A stretch of DNA of 64,000 bases from JAIBAC01 sp046331095 (lineage in GTDB: Bacteria > Actinomycetota > Acidimicrobiia > UBA2766): NCBI GenBank assembly GCA_046331095.1, contig JAXLRM010000004.1, positions 620,001 to 684,000 of the forward strand, read 5' to 3'. The translations under genes were made by a program, and so were the position numbers. Shown here one piece after another: positions 8,422-15,206 of the stretch (position 1 is the stretch's first letter; each line of letters opens with the position of its first letter). The notes under the pieces were generated by a model. It made no database searches. It had not been told where the DNA came from and was given only the letters and a program-made list of their open reading frames with translations.

Positions 8422-8691
8422 TTGGCGGAACGCACCTGCATAGGCTGCGGGCGCAAGGCCCCACGCGACGCCCTGACCCGGCTCGTGCGGTCACCCGCAA
8501 CGGGGCGCGTGACGGTGGACCTCGCTCGCACCGCACCCGGTCGAGGCTCGTGGCTGTGCCCGTCGGCGAGTTGCTTCGACCGAGCGGCGAAGCGCAGGTC
8601 CTTCGCCCGGGCGCTGCGCACCGACATCGGGGGCGAGGAGCTGGAGAGGCTCCGAGGGGAGTTCGAGCGCAAGCTCACACGACGAGTCTGA
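8422..8691 (+). CDS. ylxR: YlxR (DUF448) RNA-binding family protein
   Basis: This 89-residue protein belongs to the YlxR/DUF448 family encoded between nusA and infB in many bacteria. It has the family signature RTCIGCGRKAPRDAL near the N terminus, the motif GRGSWLCPSASCFDRAAKR in the middle and a basic surface. Structures of family members suggest RNA binding, and some studies describe a nucleoid or RNase P-related role. The exact function here is unknown. The start is a TTG 3 nt after the nusA stop, and infB follows 22 nt after its stop, so it is an internal cistron of the nusA-infB operon. Confidence 0.9.
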   Translation: MAERTCIGCGRKAPRDALTRLVRSPATGRVTVDLARTAPGRGSWLCPSASCFDRAAKRRSFARALRTDIGGEELERLRGEFERKLTRRV

Positions 8692-8713
8692 ATCGGAAAC
8701 ACGGAGACTGCGA

Positions 8714-10924
8714 GTGGCGAAGGTCCGGGTCTACGAGCTGGCCAAGGAGCTCGGCATAGCCAACAAGGAGCTGATCGCGGTGCTGACCGACCTCGGGATC
8801 GAGGTCAAGTCGCACTCGAGCAGCATCACCGAGGACGAGGCCACGCGTGCGCGTTCTCGCCTCGGTGCCGGTGAAGCTCCCGCGCCTGCGGTTTCGGACG
8901 CCGAGGCGCAGGCGACCCCTGCCGAGAAGGCTGCCGCACCGACCGCCAAGCCGGTGGGCGAGAAGTCCGACGCGAAGGTCCGCCCCGAGACCGCCCCGCC
9001 GTCGAAGAGCGAGTCGTCGGCACGCCGCGAGGGCACCGAGCGCCCCAAGGCAGCGAAGCCGACCCAGCCCGAGCCCGAGCCGGTCACGATCGAACGCGAA
9101 CCCGAGCCGGAGCCCGAACCCGCGGAAGACGCCGCGGCCGCGGGCGTCGACGAAGAGCCTGCGTCCGCAGGGATCCAGGTCCTGCGGGGCGCGTCGGTGC
9201 AGGACTTCGCGGCTGCGATCGGCTCCAAGCCCGCAGCGGTCGTCAAGGCGCTGATGGAGCTCGGCGAGATGAAGTCGGCGACCGAGTCGATGACCGACGA
9301 CGAGGTCGAGCTCGTTGCCGAGGCGCTCGGCGTCGAGGTCACCGTCGTCAGCCCCGACGCCGCCGCGGCCGAGGAGGCCGCCGAAGACGAAGCCGCCGGG
9401 GCCGAAGCCGCCGATGCCGAGCCGCGCCCACCGGTCGTGACCGTGATGGGCCACGTCGACCACGGCAAGACCTCGATCCTCGACGCGATCCGCCACAGCA
9501 GCGTGGCGGCCCGCGAGGCCGGCGGCATCACCCAGCACATCGGCGCGTACCAGGTCGACCACGACGGACGCGTCGTGACCTTCATCGACACACCCGGTCA
9601 CGCAGCCTTCACCGAGATGCGCCGCCGCGGTGCGAACGTCACCGACCTCGTCGTACTCGTGGTAGCCGCCGACGACGGCGTCATGCCCCAGACGGTCGAG
9701 GCCCTCAACCACGCCAAGGCAGCCGGAGTGCCGATCGTGGTCGCCGTCAACAAGATCGACAAGGAGAACGCCGATCCTGCGCGGTCGCGCCAGCAGCTCT
9801 CCGAGCACGAGTTGATCCCCGTCGAATGGGGCGGTGACACCGAGTTCGTCGACGTCAGCGCCAAGACCGGCGACCACATCGACGACCTCCTCGAGACCAT
9901 CGGCCTCGTGGCCGAGCTCGAGGACCTGCGCGCGTCGCCGACGGTTCCCGCGCTCGGCATCGTCGTCGAGGCCCACCTCGACAAGGGGCGCGGTCCGGTC
10001 GCGACCGTGATCGACAAGCAAGGCACGCTGCGTCCCGGTACGATCGTCGTGTGCGGAGCCGCGTACGGCAAGGTCCGCGCGATGCTCGACGACGCCGGCA
10101 AGAACCTCGCCGAGGCGAGGCCGTCGACGCCTGCCCAGATCCTCGGGCTGCAGTCGGTGCCCTCCCCGGGCGACGAGTTCCGCGTCGTCCCCGACGAGCG
10201 CACCGCACGCCAGGTCGCGCAGAAGCGCCACGAGGAGGTGCGCCGCGCCGAACAGGTCGCGACCCCGGCGGGGCTCACGCTCGAGTCGCTGTTCACCCAG
10301 GTCCAGTCGGGCGAGATAACCGAGTTGCCCATCGTCCTCAAGGCCGACGTGCAAGGCTCGCTCGAGGCCGTCGCCGACGCTCTCCAGAAGCTCTCGGGCG
10401 ACGAGGTCAAGGTCAAGCTGATCCACCGTGGCGTCGGCGGGGTCAACGAGAACGACGTGCGCCTCGCCGAGGCGTCCGGAGGGCTCGTGCTCGGCTTCAA
10501 CGTCCGCCCCGACAACAATGCCCGCCGCCTCGCGGAGAAGGAGGGCGTGGACGTCCGCGGCTACCGCGTCATCTACGAGATGGTCGAGGACGTCGAGAAC
10601 GCCCTCAAGGGCATGCTCGCACCCGAGTTCGAGGAGATCGTGCTCGGCCAGGCGGAAGTGCGCGCCACCTTCCGCGTCCCCCGCGCCGGCACCGTCGCCG
10701 GCTGCTACGTCACCGACGGCCAGATCACCCGCAACTCCAAGGTCCGCCTCCTGCGCGAAGGTGTCGTCGTCTACGACGGCACCCTCAGTTCGCTCAAGCG
10801 CTTCAAGGACGACGTGCGCGAGGTCAACCAGGGCTACGAATGCGGCATGGGCCTCGACAACTTCCAGGACGTCAAAGAGGGCGACGTCATCGAGGCCTAC
10901 GAGATGCGCGAGATCCCGCGCTGA
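8714..10924 (+). CDS. infB: Translation initiation factor IF-2
   Basis: IF-2 is the GTPase that delivers initiator tRNA to the 30S subunit. The 736-residue product starts with an IF2_N fold (VRVYELAKELGIANKEL). A Pro/Glu/Ala-rich linker (about 50-155), a second IF2_N-like segment and the G domain follow. GTPase motifs are GHVDHGKT (about 246-253), DTPGH (292-296) and NKID (346-349). The C-terminal C1/C2 domains end at AYEMREIPR. The length is normal for Actinomycetota. The GTG start at 8714 is supported by the conserved N terminus (AKVRVYELA). It is the last clear member of the rimP operon before two copies of the family A palindromic repeat. Confidence 0.97.
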   Translation: MAKVRVYELAKELGIANKELIAVLTDLGIEVKSHSSSITEDEATRARSRLGAGEAPAPAVSDAEAQATPAEKAAAPTAKPVGEKSDAKVRPETAPPSKSESSARREGTERPKAAKPTQPEPEPVTIEREPEPEPEPAEDAAAAGVDEEPASAGIQVLRGASVQDFAAAIGSKPAAVVKALMELGEMKSATESMTDDEVELVAEALGVEVTVVSPDAAAAEEAAEDEAAGAEAADAEPRPPVVTVMGHVDHGKTSILDAIRHSSVAAREAGGITQHIGAYQVDHDGRVVTFIDTPGHAAFTEMRRRGANVTDLVVLVVAADDGVMPQTVEALNHAKAAGVPIVVAVNKIDKENADPARSRQQLSEHELIPVEWGGDTEFVDVSAKTGDHIDDLLETIGLVAELEDLRASPTVPALGIVVEAHLDKGRGPVATVIDKQGTLRPGTIVVCGAAYGKVRAMLDDAGKNLAEARPSTPAQILGLQSVPSPGDEFRVVPDERTARQVAQKRHEEVRRAEQVATPAGLTLESLFTQVQSGEITELPIVLKADVQGSLEAVADALQKLSGDEVKVKLIHRGVGGVNENDVRLAEASGGLVLGFNVRPDNNARRLAEKEGVDVRGYRVIYEMVEDVENALKGMLAPEFEEIVLGQAEVRATFRVPRAGTVAGCYVTDGQITRNSKVRLLREGVVVYDGTLSSLKRFKDDVREVNQGYECGMGLDNFQDVKEGDVIEAYEMREIPR

Positions 10925-10933
10925 CCCCCCTCC

Positions 10934-11045
10934 AATCGCGGGCGGGGTGGGGCGCTGGCGGGCTGTTTCGCCCGCGTTTGGGACGGGGTGGCCCCCTCCA
11001 TTCGCGGGCGGGGTGGGGCGCTGGCGGGTCGTTGCGCCCGCGTTT
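10934..11045 (+). repeat. Family A palindromic repeat, two tandem units
   Basis: Two 46-nt hairpin units lie at 10934-10979 and 11000-11045, with a 66-bp period, between infB and the DUF503 gene. The left arms are AATCGCGGGC and ATTCGCGGGC, and the right arm is GCCCGCGTTT in both. The core contains GGGCGCTGGCGGG. CCTCCA and TGGAGG flanks lengthen the stem. The right flank of the second unit (TTTGGAGG) also looks like the ribosome-binding site of the next gene. Confidence 0.85.
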
Positions 11046-11056
11046 GGAGGTGGCCG

Positions 11057-11344
11057 ATGCACGCACTTGCGCTACGGGTCGACCTGCGCATCCCGCTGGT
11101 CAACTCGCTGAAGGAGAAGAGGGGGGTGCTGCGCCGCATCCAGACCGGCGTGCGCAAGTTCGACGTCGCGGTCGCGGAAGTCGACTTCCAGGACGCACAC
11201 CGGCGCGCCACGCTCGGCATCGCGATGGTCTCGGGCTCGTCGCACCAGCTCGAACGGGTGCGCCACAGCATCGAGAGATGGCTCGACGCGCAGCCCGAGA
11301 TCGAGGTCCTCTCGATTGAGTGCGGGTACTTGGTACCCGAGTAA
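11057..11344 (+). CDS. DUF503 family protein
   Basis: This 95-residue protein matches the DUF503 (YlxP-like) family often encoded between infB and rbfA. Visible signatures are LRIPLVNSLKEKRGVLRRI, where the S-L-K-x-K-R motif is the family hallmark, followed by VAEVDFQD and LGIAMVSGSSHQLERV. Members are small alpha/beta proteins with no established biochemical activity. A role near ribosome assembly is inferred only from position. The ATG at 11057 is preceded by GGAGG at 11046-11050, contributed by the edge of a family A repeat. Its TAA stop is embedded in the likely -10 box of rbfA. Confidence 0.88.
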   Translation: MHALALRVDLRIPLVNSLKEKRGVLRRIQTGVRKFDVAVAEVDFQDAHRRATLGIAMVSGSSHQLERVRHSIERWLDAQPEIEVLSIECGYLVPE

Positions 11345-11353
11345 TCTGACCCG
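11342..11353 (+). promoter_or_regulatory. rbfA -10 box (leaderless arrangement)
   Basis: TAATCT at 11342-11347 lies 6 nt before the rbfA ATG, and its first three bases are the DUF503 stop codon. No ribosome-binding site is visible, so rbfA may have its own leaderless transcript. Confidence 0.45.
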
Positions 11354-11707
11354 ATGACCCTGCGCACAGATCGCGTGGGGGAAGCGATCCGCGAGGTCAT
11401 AGCCGCCGCCGTCGCCGACCTCACCGACCCCAGACTCGGCCTCGTCTCCATCACCGGCGTCGACATCGCTCCCGACATGGCCAACGCCGTCGTGTACTAC
11501 TCGACCTTCGGCGACGACGAGACCGTCGCGGCCACAGGTGAGGCGCTCACCCATGCAGCCGGGCGGCTCCAGCGCGCAGTTGCCCGCGACGTGCGCCTCA
11601 AGCGGACGCCACGGCTGCGCTTCGCGGTCGACCACGGGATCGTCGAAGGCGAACACATCGACGCGGTCCTGCGCGAGATGGGCGAAGTGGGTGGGGACCG
11701 GAAATGA
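11354..11707 (+). CDS. rbfA: Ribosome-binding factor A
   Basis: RbfA binds the 30S subunit during late maturation of the 16S rRNA 5' end. The 117-residue protein shows the KH-like RbfA fold: RVGEAIREVIAAAVADLTDPRLGLVSITGVDIAPDM as the N-terminal helix and strands, then RLQRAVARDVRLKRTPRLRF, the conserved family motif. The length is typical. The stop overlaps the start of the DHH phosphoesterase gene (ATGA), indicating translational coupling. It continues the infB to truB order common in bacteria. No anomalies are seen. Confidence 0.95.
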   Translation: MTLRTDRVGEAIREVIAAAVADLTDPRLGLVSITGVDIAPDMANAVVYYSTFGDDETVAATGEALTHAAGRLQRAVARDVRLKRTPRLRFAVDHGIVEGEHIDAVLREMGEVGGDRK

Positions 11708-12690
11708 GCGACGACCTCTCCGCGGCGGTCGCCCGGAGTGCGGTGGCGCTCCAGGGGGCCGACTCGATCCTGCTGTGCGCGCACGTCAACCCCGACGGCG
11801 ACGCCCTCGGGTCGATGCTCGCCATGTTCTGGGCCCTGCGCGAGCTCGGCAAGGACCCCGTCGCCACGTTCCCCGAACCCTTCCGCACCGCGGACATCTA
11901 CCGGTTCATGCCCGGACTCGACCAGATCACGGCGCCGGACCGCCTGCGCGACGACTACGAGGTCGTCGCCGTGTTCGACGTGGCCGCGCCGGCCCGCCTA
12001 CACGAGCTCCAGCACCAGACCCACCGCGCAGGCCAGCTGATCGTCGTCGACCACCACGTCTCGAACACCGAGTTCGGGTCCCTTCCGGTGGTCGATCCCA
12101 ACGCGGCCGCCACCGGTCTGGTCGTCCAGCGCATCATCAATGCCCTCGGCGTCGACCTCACCAAGGACATCGCCACGTGCCTCTACACGTCCCTGGTGGC
12201 CGACACGGGCCGGTTCCTCTACCGGACGACGACACCCGACGTGTTCCGCGAAGCCGCCGACCTCGCCGACGTCGGTGTCGACGTGACAGAGGTGTCACGC
12301 CACCTCTTCGAGGAGTCGCCGTTCGCTTACTTGAGCCTCCTCGCCGACGTGATCGCCGGTGCCCGTCTCGAAACCGACCTCGGCCTCGTCTGGGCGTCGG
12401 TCGATCGCGACGACCTCGCCCGTCACGGCCTCACGCCCGACCACGCCGAACCGATCATCGACATGATCCGCCAGGCCCAGGAGGCGAGCGTGGCCTGTCT
12501 CGTCAAGGACTTCAGCCCCGACGGGGTCAGGGTCAGCCTGCGCAGCCGTAACGACATCGACGTCGCGGCGATCTCGATGTCCCAAGGCGGCGGTGGGCAC
12601 CGTCACGCCGCCGGCTTCACGTCGACATCGGTGCAGGTGGCCATCGAGGCCGTCCGCGAGGGCGTGAGACGCCAGCGCGGTCTGGGCTGA
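11704..12690 (+). CDS. nrnA: DHH/DHHA1 phosphoesterase, NrnA-like oligoribonuclease/pAp phosphatase
   Basis: This 328-residue cytosolic enzyme belongs to the DHH family, which degrades nano-RNAs, pAp or cyclic-dinucleotide products. Motif I is HVNPDGDALGS at about residues 27-37; the first metal-binding Asp of the usual D-x-D pattern is Asn here, which also occurs in NrnA proteins. The DHH motif is at 116-118 (VVDHHVSN), followed by ADTGRF. The DHHA1 substrate motif GGGGHRHAAGF is near 295-305. It sits between rbfA and truB, the usual place for this gene in Gram-positive bacteria. The ATG start overlaps the rbfA stop. Whether oligoribonuclease, pAp or c-di-AMP/pApA is the main substrate cannot be read from sequence. 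Confidence 0.9.
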   Translation: MSDDLSAAVARSAVALQGADSILLCAHVNPDGDALGSMLAMFWALRELGKDPVATFPEPFRTADIYRFMPGLDQITAPDRLRDDYEVVAVFDVAAPARLHELQHQTHRAGQLIVVDHHVSNTEFGSLPVVDPNAAATGLVVQRIINALGVDLTKDIATCLYTSLVADTGRFLYRTTTPDVFREAADLADVGVDVTEVSRHLFEESPFAYLSLLADVIAGARLETDLGLVWASVDRDDLARHGLTPDHAEPIIDMIRQAQEASVACLVKDFSPDGVRVSLRSRNDIDVAAISMSQGGGGHRHAAGFTSTSVQVAIEAVREGVRRQRGLG

Positions 12691-12702
12691 ACGGGTTCCG
12701 CG

Positions 12703-13578
12703 TTGGGCCGCCGGCAAAGCGACCCCCCGGGTGTCGCGGGGATGATCCTGGTCGACAAGCCCGCCAGTGTCACGAGCCACGACGTCGTCGGACGCGCGCG
12801 TCGTGCGCTCGGGATCGGCAGGGTCGGCCACTCGGGCACGCTCGACCCGATGGCGACGGGGCTGCTCGTCCTCGGTGTCGGCTGGGCGACGCGGCTGCTG
12901 CGCTTCACCGACAGCGCCACCAAGACCTACGACGCCGGCGTCGCGTTGGGTGTCGAGACCGACACCTGGGATGCCGACGGCGAGGTGGTCGCGACCGTGC
13001 CCGTCGTTGTGTCACCGGAAGCCGTGCGTGCCGCGCTCTCCGAGTTCGTGGGCGACCTCGCGCAGGTACCTCCCATGCACGCGGCGATCAAGGTCGGTGG
13101 CGAGAAGCTCTACGACAAGGCCCGCCGCGGCGAACAGGTCGAGCGCGAGCCGCGGGCGGTCACAGTCCACGGGCTCGACGTCACCGGCATCGACGGCGAC
13201 CAAGTCCACTTCACCCTGTCCTGCAGCGCGGGGACCTATGTCCGTTCGATCGCGCACGACCTCGGTGCCGCACTCGGCTGCGGGGCGCACCTCTGCGCAC
13301 TGCGGCGCACTGCGATCGGGCCGCACCGTGTCGCCGACGCGCTGTCTCTCGACGAGCTGGGCGAGGCCGGCAGGGACGCCCTGCGGCCCCCGCTCGACCT
13401 CGTGGCGCACCTTCCCCGCTTCGAGGTTGATGCCGACGACGCCGCCCGGGTCATGTCCGGCCGGCGGATCGAGGGTGTCGGTGCCGGGACCGCGCCGGTG
13501 GCCGTCGTCGCATGTGAGGGCGTGCGGCTCCTCGCCGTGTACGAGGGTGGCCGCGCCACCGTCACCGCGCCGAACTGA
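12703..13578 (+). CDS. truB: tRNA pseudouridine(55) synthase
   Basis: TruB makes pseudouridine 55 in the T-loop of tRNAs. The 291-residue sequence has the N-terminal motif ILVDKPASVTSHDVV and the catalytic block GHSGTLDPMATGLL, with catalytic Asp48. KTYDAGVALGVETDT, VPPMHAAIKVGG and CSAGTYVRSIAHDLG follow. The C-terminal PUA-like segment is short. The TTG at 12703 is used as the start (12 nt after the previous stop). An ATG at 12742 would remove 13 residues and is a real alternative, because neither has a strong ribosome-binding site. A family A repeat follows the stop. Confidence 0.95.
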   Translation: MGRRQSDPPGVAGMILVDKPASVTSHDVVGRARRALGIGRVGHSGTLDPMATGLLVLGVGWATRLLRFTDSATKTYDAGVALGVETDTWDADGEVVATVPVVVSPEAVRAALSEFVGDLAQVPPMHAAIKVGGEKLYDKARRGEQVEREPRAVTVHGLDVTGIDGDQVHFTLSCSAGTYVRSIAHDLGAALGCGAHLCALRRTAIGPHRVADALSLDELGEAGRDALRPPLDLVAHLPRFEVDADDAARVMSGRRIEGVGAGTAPVAVVACEGVRLLAVYEGGRATVTAPN

Positions 13579-13596
13579 GCGGTGGTGCCGATCCGC

Positions 13597-13641
13597 AAAC
13601 GCGGGCCGTCTGTTGCGCTGGCGGGATGTTCTGCCCGCGTT
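13597..13641 (+). repeat. Family A palindromic repeat, single unit
   Basis: One unit lies between truB and ribF. The left arm AAACGCGGGC is at 13597-13606, the core contains TTGCGCTGGCGGGATG, and the right arm is GCCCGCGTTC. The orientation matches all other copies in the window. Confidence 0.8.
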
Positions 13642-13708
13642 CGGGGTTGGCGACGCGGCCGCGAGCGTCCGAGGGCCCGCGGAGTCCCGTCTGGCATGAT
13701 TGCGTCCG

Positions 13709-14659
13709 ATGCAGATCGTCGACCACCTCGAGGTCACGCCGCGCCCACCCGAGGGGTGTGTCGTGACGATCGGCAACTTCGACGGCGTGCACCTCGGCCA
13801 TCGCGCCCTGATCAGCTCGCTCGAGCGTGAGGCGGGCGGGATCGGTGCCTCGGTGGCGCTCGTCACCTTCGAGCCGCACACGCTCGAGGTCGTGCGCCCC
13901 GAGCTGGCGCCCCGGCTGCTCACGTCGACGGCCCGCAAGACCGAGCTCCTCGCCGAGACCGGTGTCGACTACCTCGCGATCGTCACCTTCGACACCGAGC
14001 GCGCACTGCAGCCCGCCGAGGAGTTCGTGCAGGAGATCCTCGTCGACCGGCTGCACGCCCGCGAGGTGATGATCGGCGAGGACTTCCACTTCGGCCACGG
14101 GGCCCGCGGGGACATCCGGCTGCTCGAGCACCTCGGCAAGGACCTCGGCTTCGGCGTGCAGCCAGTACACCTGGTCGAGGGTCCCGACGGTCCGTACTCG
14201 TCGACACTGATCCGCAGGCTCGTGACCGCCGGTGACGTCGACGCGGCAGCGGCCGCCCTCGGGCGCCCGCACGAGGTGCGGGGCACCGTAGTGCACGGCG
14301 ACGAGCGGGGCCGCACGATCGGCTTCCCGACCGCGAACATCGTCCCGGGTCCGAAGTTCTGTGTCCCGGCGGTGGGGGTCTACGCCGGGCGGGTGCGCAT
14401 CGCCGGCGACGGACCCGAGCCCGGATGGCACGATGCGGTGGTCAACTTCGGGGTGCGCCCCACATTCCGGGGGGACCCCGATTCGGAGACCCGGCCCCTG
14501 ATCGAGGCGCACCTGTTCGACTTCGACGCCGACCTCTACGGGTGCGAGGTCGACGTCGGCTTCGTCGCGCGCCTGCGTGACGAGCGCCGCTTCGGCGGCA
14601 TCGAGGACCTCCGCGACCAGATCGCCGCCGACGCGTCAGAGGCGCGAGCGCGCCTCTGA
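13709..14659 (+). CDS. ribF: Bifunctional riboflavin kinase/FAD synthetase
   Basis: RibF phosphorylates riboflavin to FMN and adenylates FMN to FAD. The N-terminal FAD synthetase domain carries TIGNFDGVHLGHRAL near residue 20. It is followed by GEDFHFGHGARGD and the signature YSSTLIRRLV. The C-terminal riboflavin kinase domain carries GRTIGFPTANI, then VYAGRV, VNFGVRPTF and EAHLFDFDADLYG. The product is 316 residues, normal for the fused enzyme. The ATG at 13709 is preferred over the TTG 9 nt upstream. A CATGAT hexamer ends 8 nt before the start and may be a -10 element. The stop codon lies inside a strong terminator hairpin. Confidence 0.96.
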   Translation: MQIVDHLEVTPRPPEGCVVTIGNFDGVHLGHRALISSLEREAGGIGASVALVTFEPHTLEVVRPELAPRLLTSTARKTELLAETGVDYLAIVTFDTERALQPAEEFVQEILVDRLHAREVMIGEDFHFGHGARGDIRLLEHLGKDLGFGVQPVHLVEGPDGPYSSTLIRRLVTAGDVDAAAAALGRPHEVRGTVVHGDERGRTIGFPTANIVPGPKFCVPAVGVYAGRVRIAGDGPEPGWHDAVVNFGVRPTFRGDPDSETRPLIEAHLFDFDADLYGCEVDVGFVARLRDERRFGGIEDLRDQIAADASEARARL

Positions 14660-14670
14660 CGCGGGGTTTT
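14632..14670 (+). terminator. Intrinsic terminator after ribF
   Basis: GCGTCAGAGGCGC (14633-14645) pairs perfectly with GCGCCTCTGACGC (14650-14662) around a GAGC loop. GGGGTTTT follows. The stem contains the last codons and the TGA of ribF, so it ends the infB-ribF transcription unit. Confidence 0.8.
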
Positions 14671-14807
14671 GTCGGGCGGGCGCGCCCAGAACCGGATGAC
14701 TGTTCCCGGGGGTGTCCGTGGTACTCTCCGCCGACGGCGCCCGCCATGCTGCGCGCCCGGACGTGGACGAACAGAAGTCAAGACGCCCACCGGCACCGAG
14801 GACCGCC

Positions 14808-15065
14808 TTGCCCGACAAGCAAGCAACAATCGACACACACAGGCTGCACGACACCGACACCGGCAGCCCCGAGGTCCAGATCGCGCTGCTCACCGAGCGC
14901 ATCAACCACCTCACCGAGCATCTGCGCAAGCACAAGAAGGACCACCACACCCGGCGCGGGCTCCTCAAGCTCGTCGGCCGTCGCCGTCGACTGCTCGACT
15001 ACGTCGCCGACAAGGACGTCGAGCGCTACCGGGCGATACGCGACAAGCTCGGTCTGCGCCGCTGA
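14808..15065 (+). CDS. rpsO: 30S ribosomal protein S15
   Basis: S15 binds the central domain of 16S rRNA early in 30S assembly. The 85-residue product starts MPDKQATIDTHRLH and has the family blocks DTGSPEVQIALLTERINHL, HLRKHKKDHHTRRGLLKLVGRRRRLLDY and RYRAIRDKLGLRR. The TTG at 14808 is chosen because CGAGGA lies 6 nt upstream and it gives the standard length; earlier in-frame starts add unrelated residues. A TACTCT box at 14722-14727 is a possible -10. A strong hairpin separates it from pnp, the conserved rpsO-pnp order. Autoregulation through the leader is known in other bacteria but is not evident here. Confidence 0.96.
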   Translation: MPDKQATIDTHRLHDTDTGSPEVQIALLTERINHLTEHLRKHKKDHHTRRGLLKLVGRRRRLLDYVADKDVERYRAIRDKLGLRR

Positions 15066-15074
15066 GACTTTCCG

Positions 15075-15100
15075 AGAGGGACCCCGCCGGGGTCCCTCTT
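15075..15100 (+). terminator. Hairpin between rpsO and pnp
   Basis: AGAGGGACCCC (15075-15085) pairs perfectly with GGGGTCCCTCT (15089-15099) around a GCC loop, and TCTCGTT follows. It may terminate rpsO transcription or serve as a processing site between rpsO and pnp. Confidence 0.65.
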
Positions 15101-15206
15101 CTCGTTGGGACCACCAAGCCGATACGGCGCTGCTCCCCACGAGGACCGCATCGCGCGCCTTCGCGCACAGAGGCAAGACAAGAAGACAACAGAGAGAAGA
15201 CATCCC

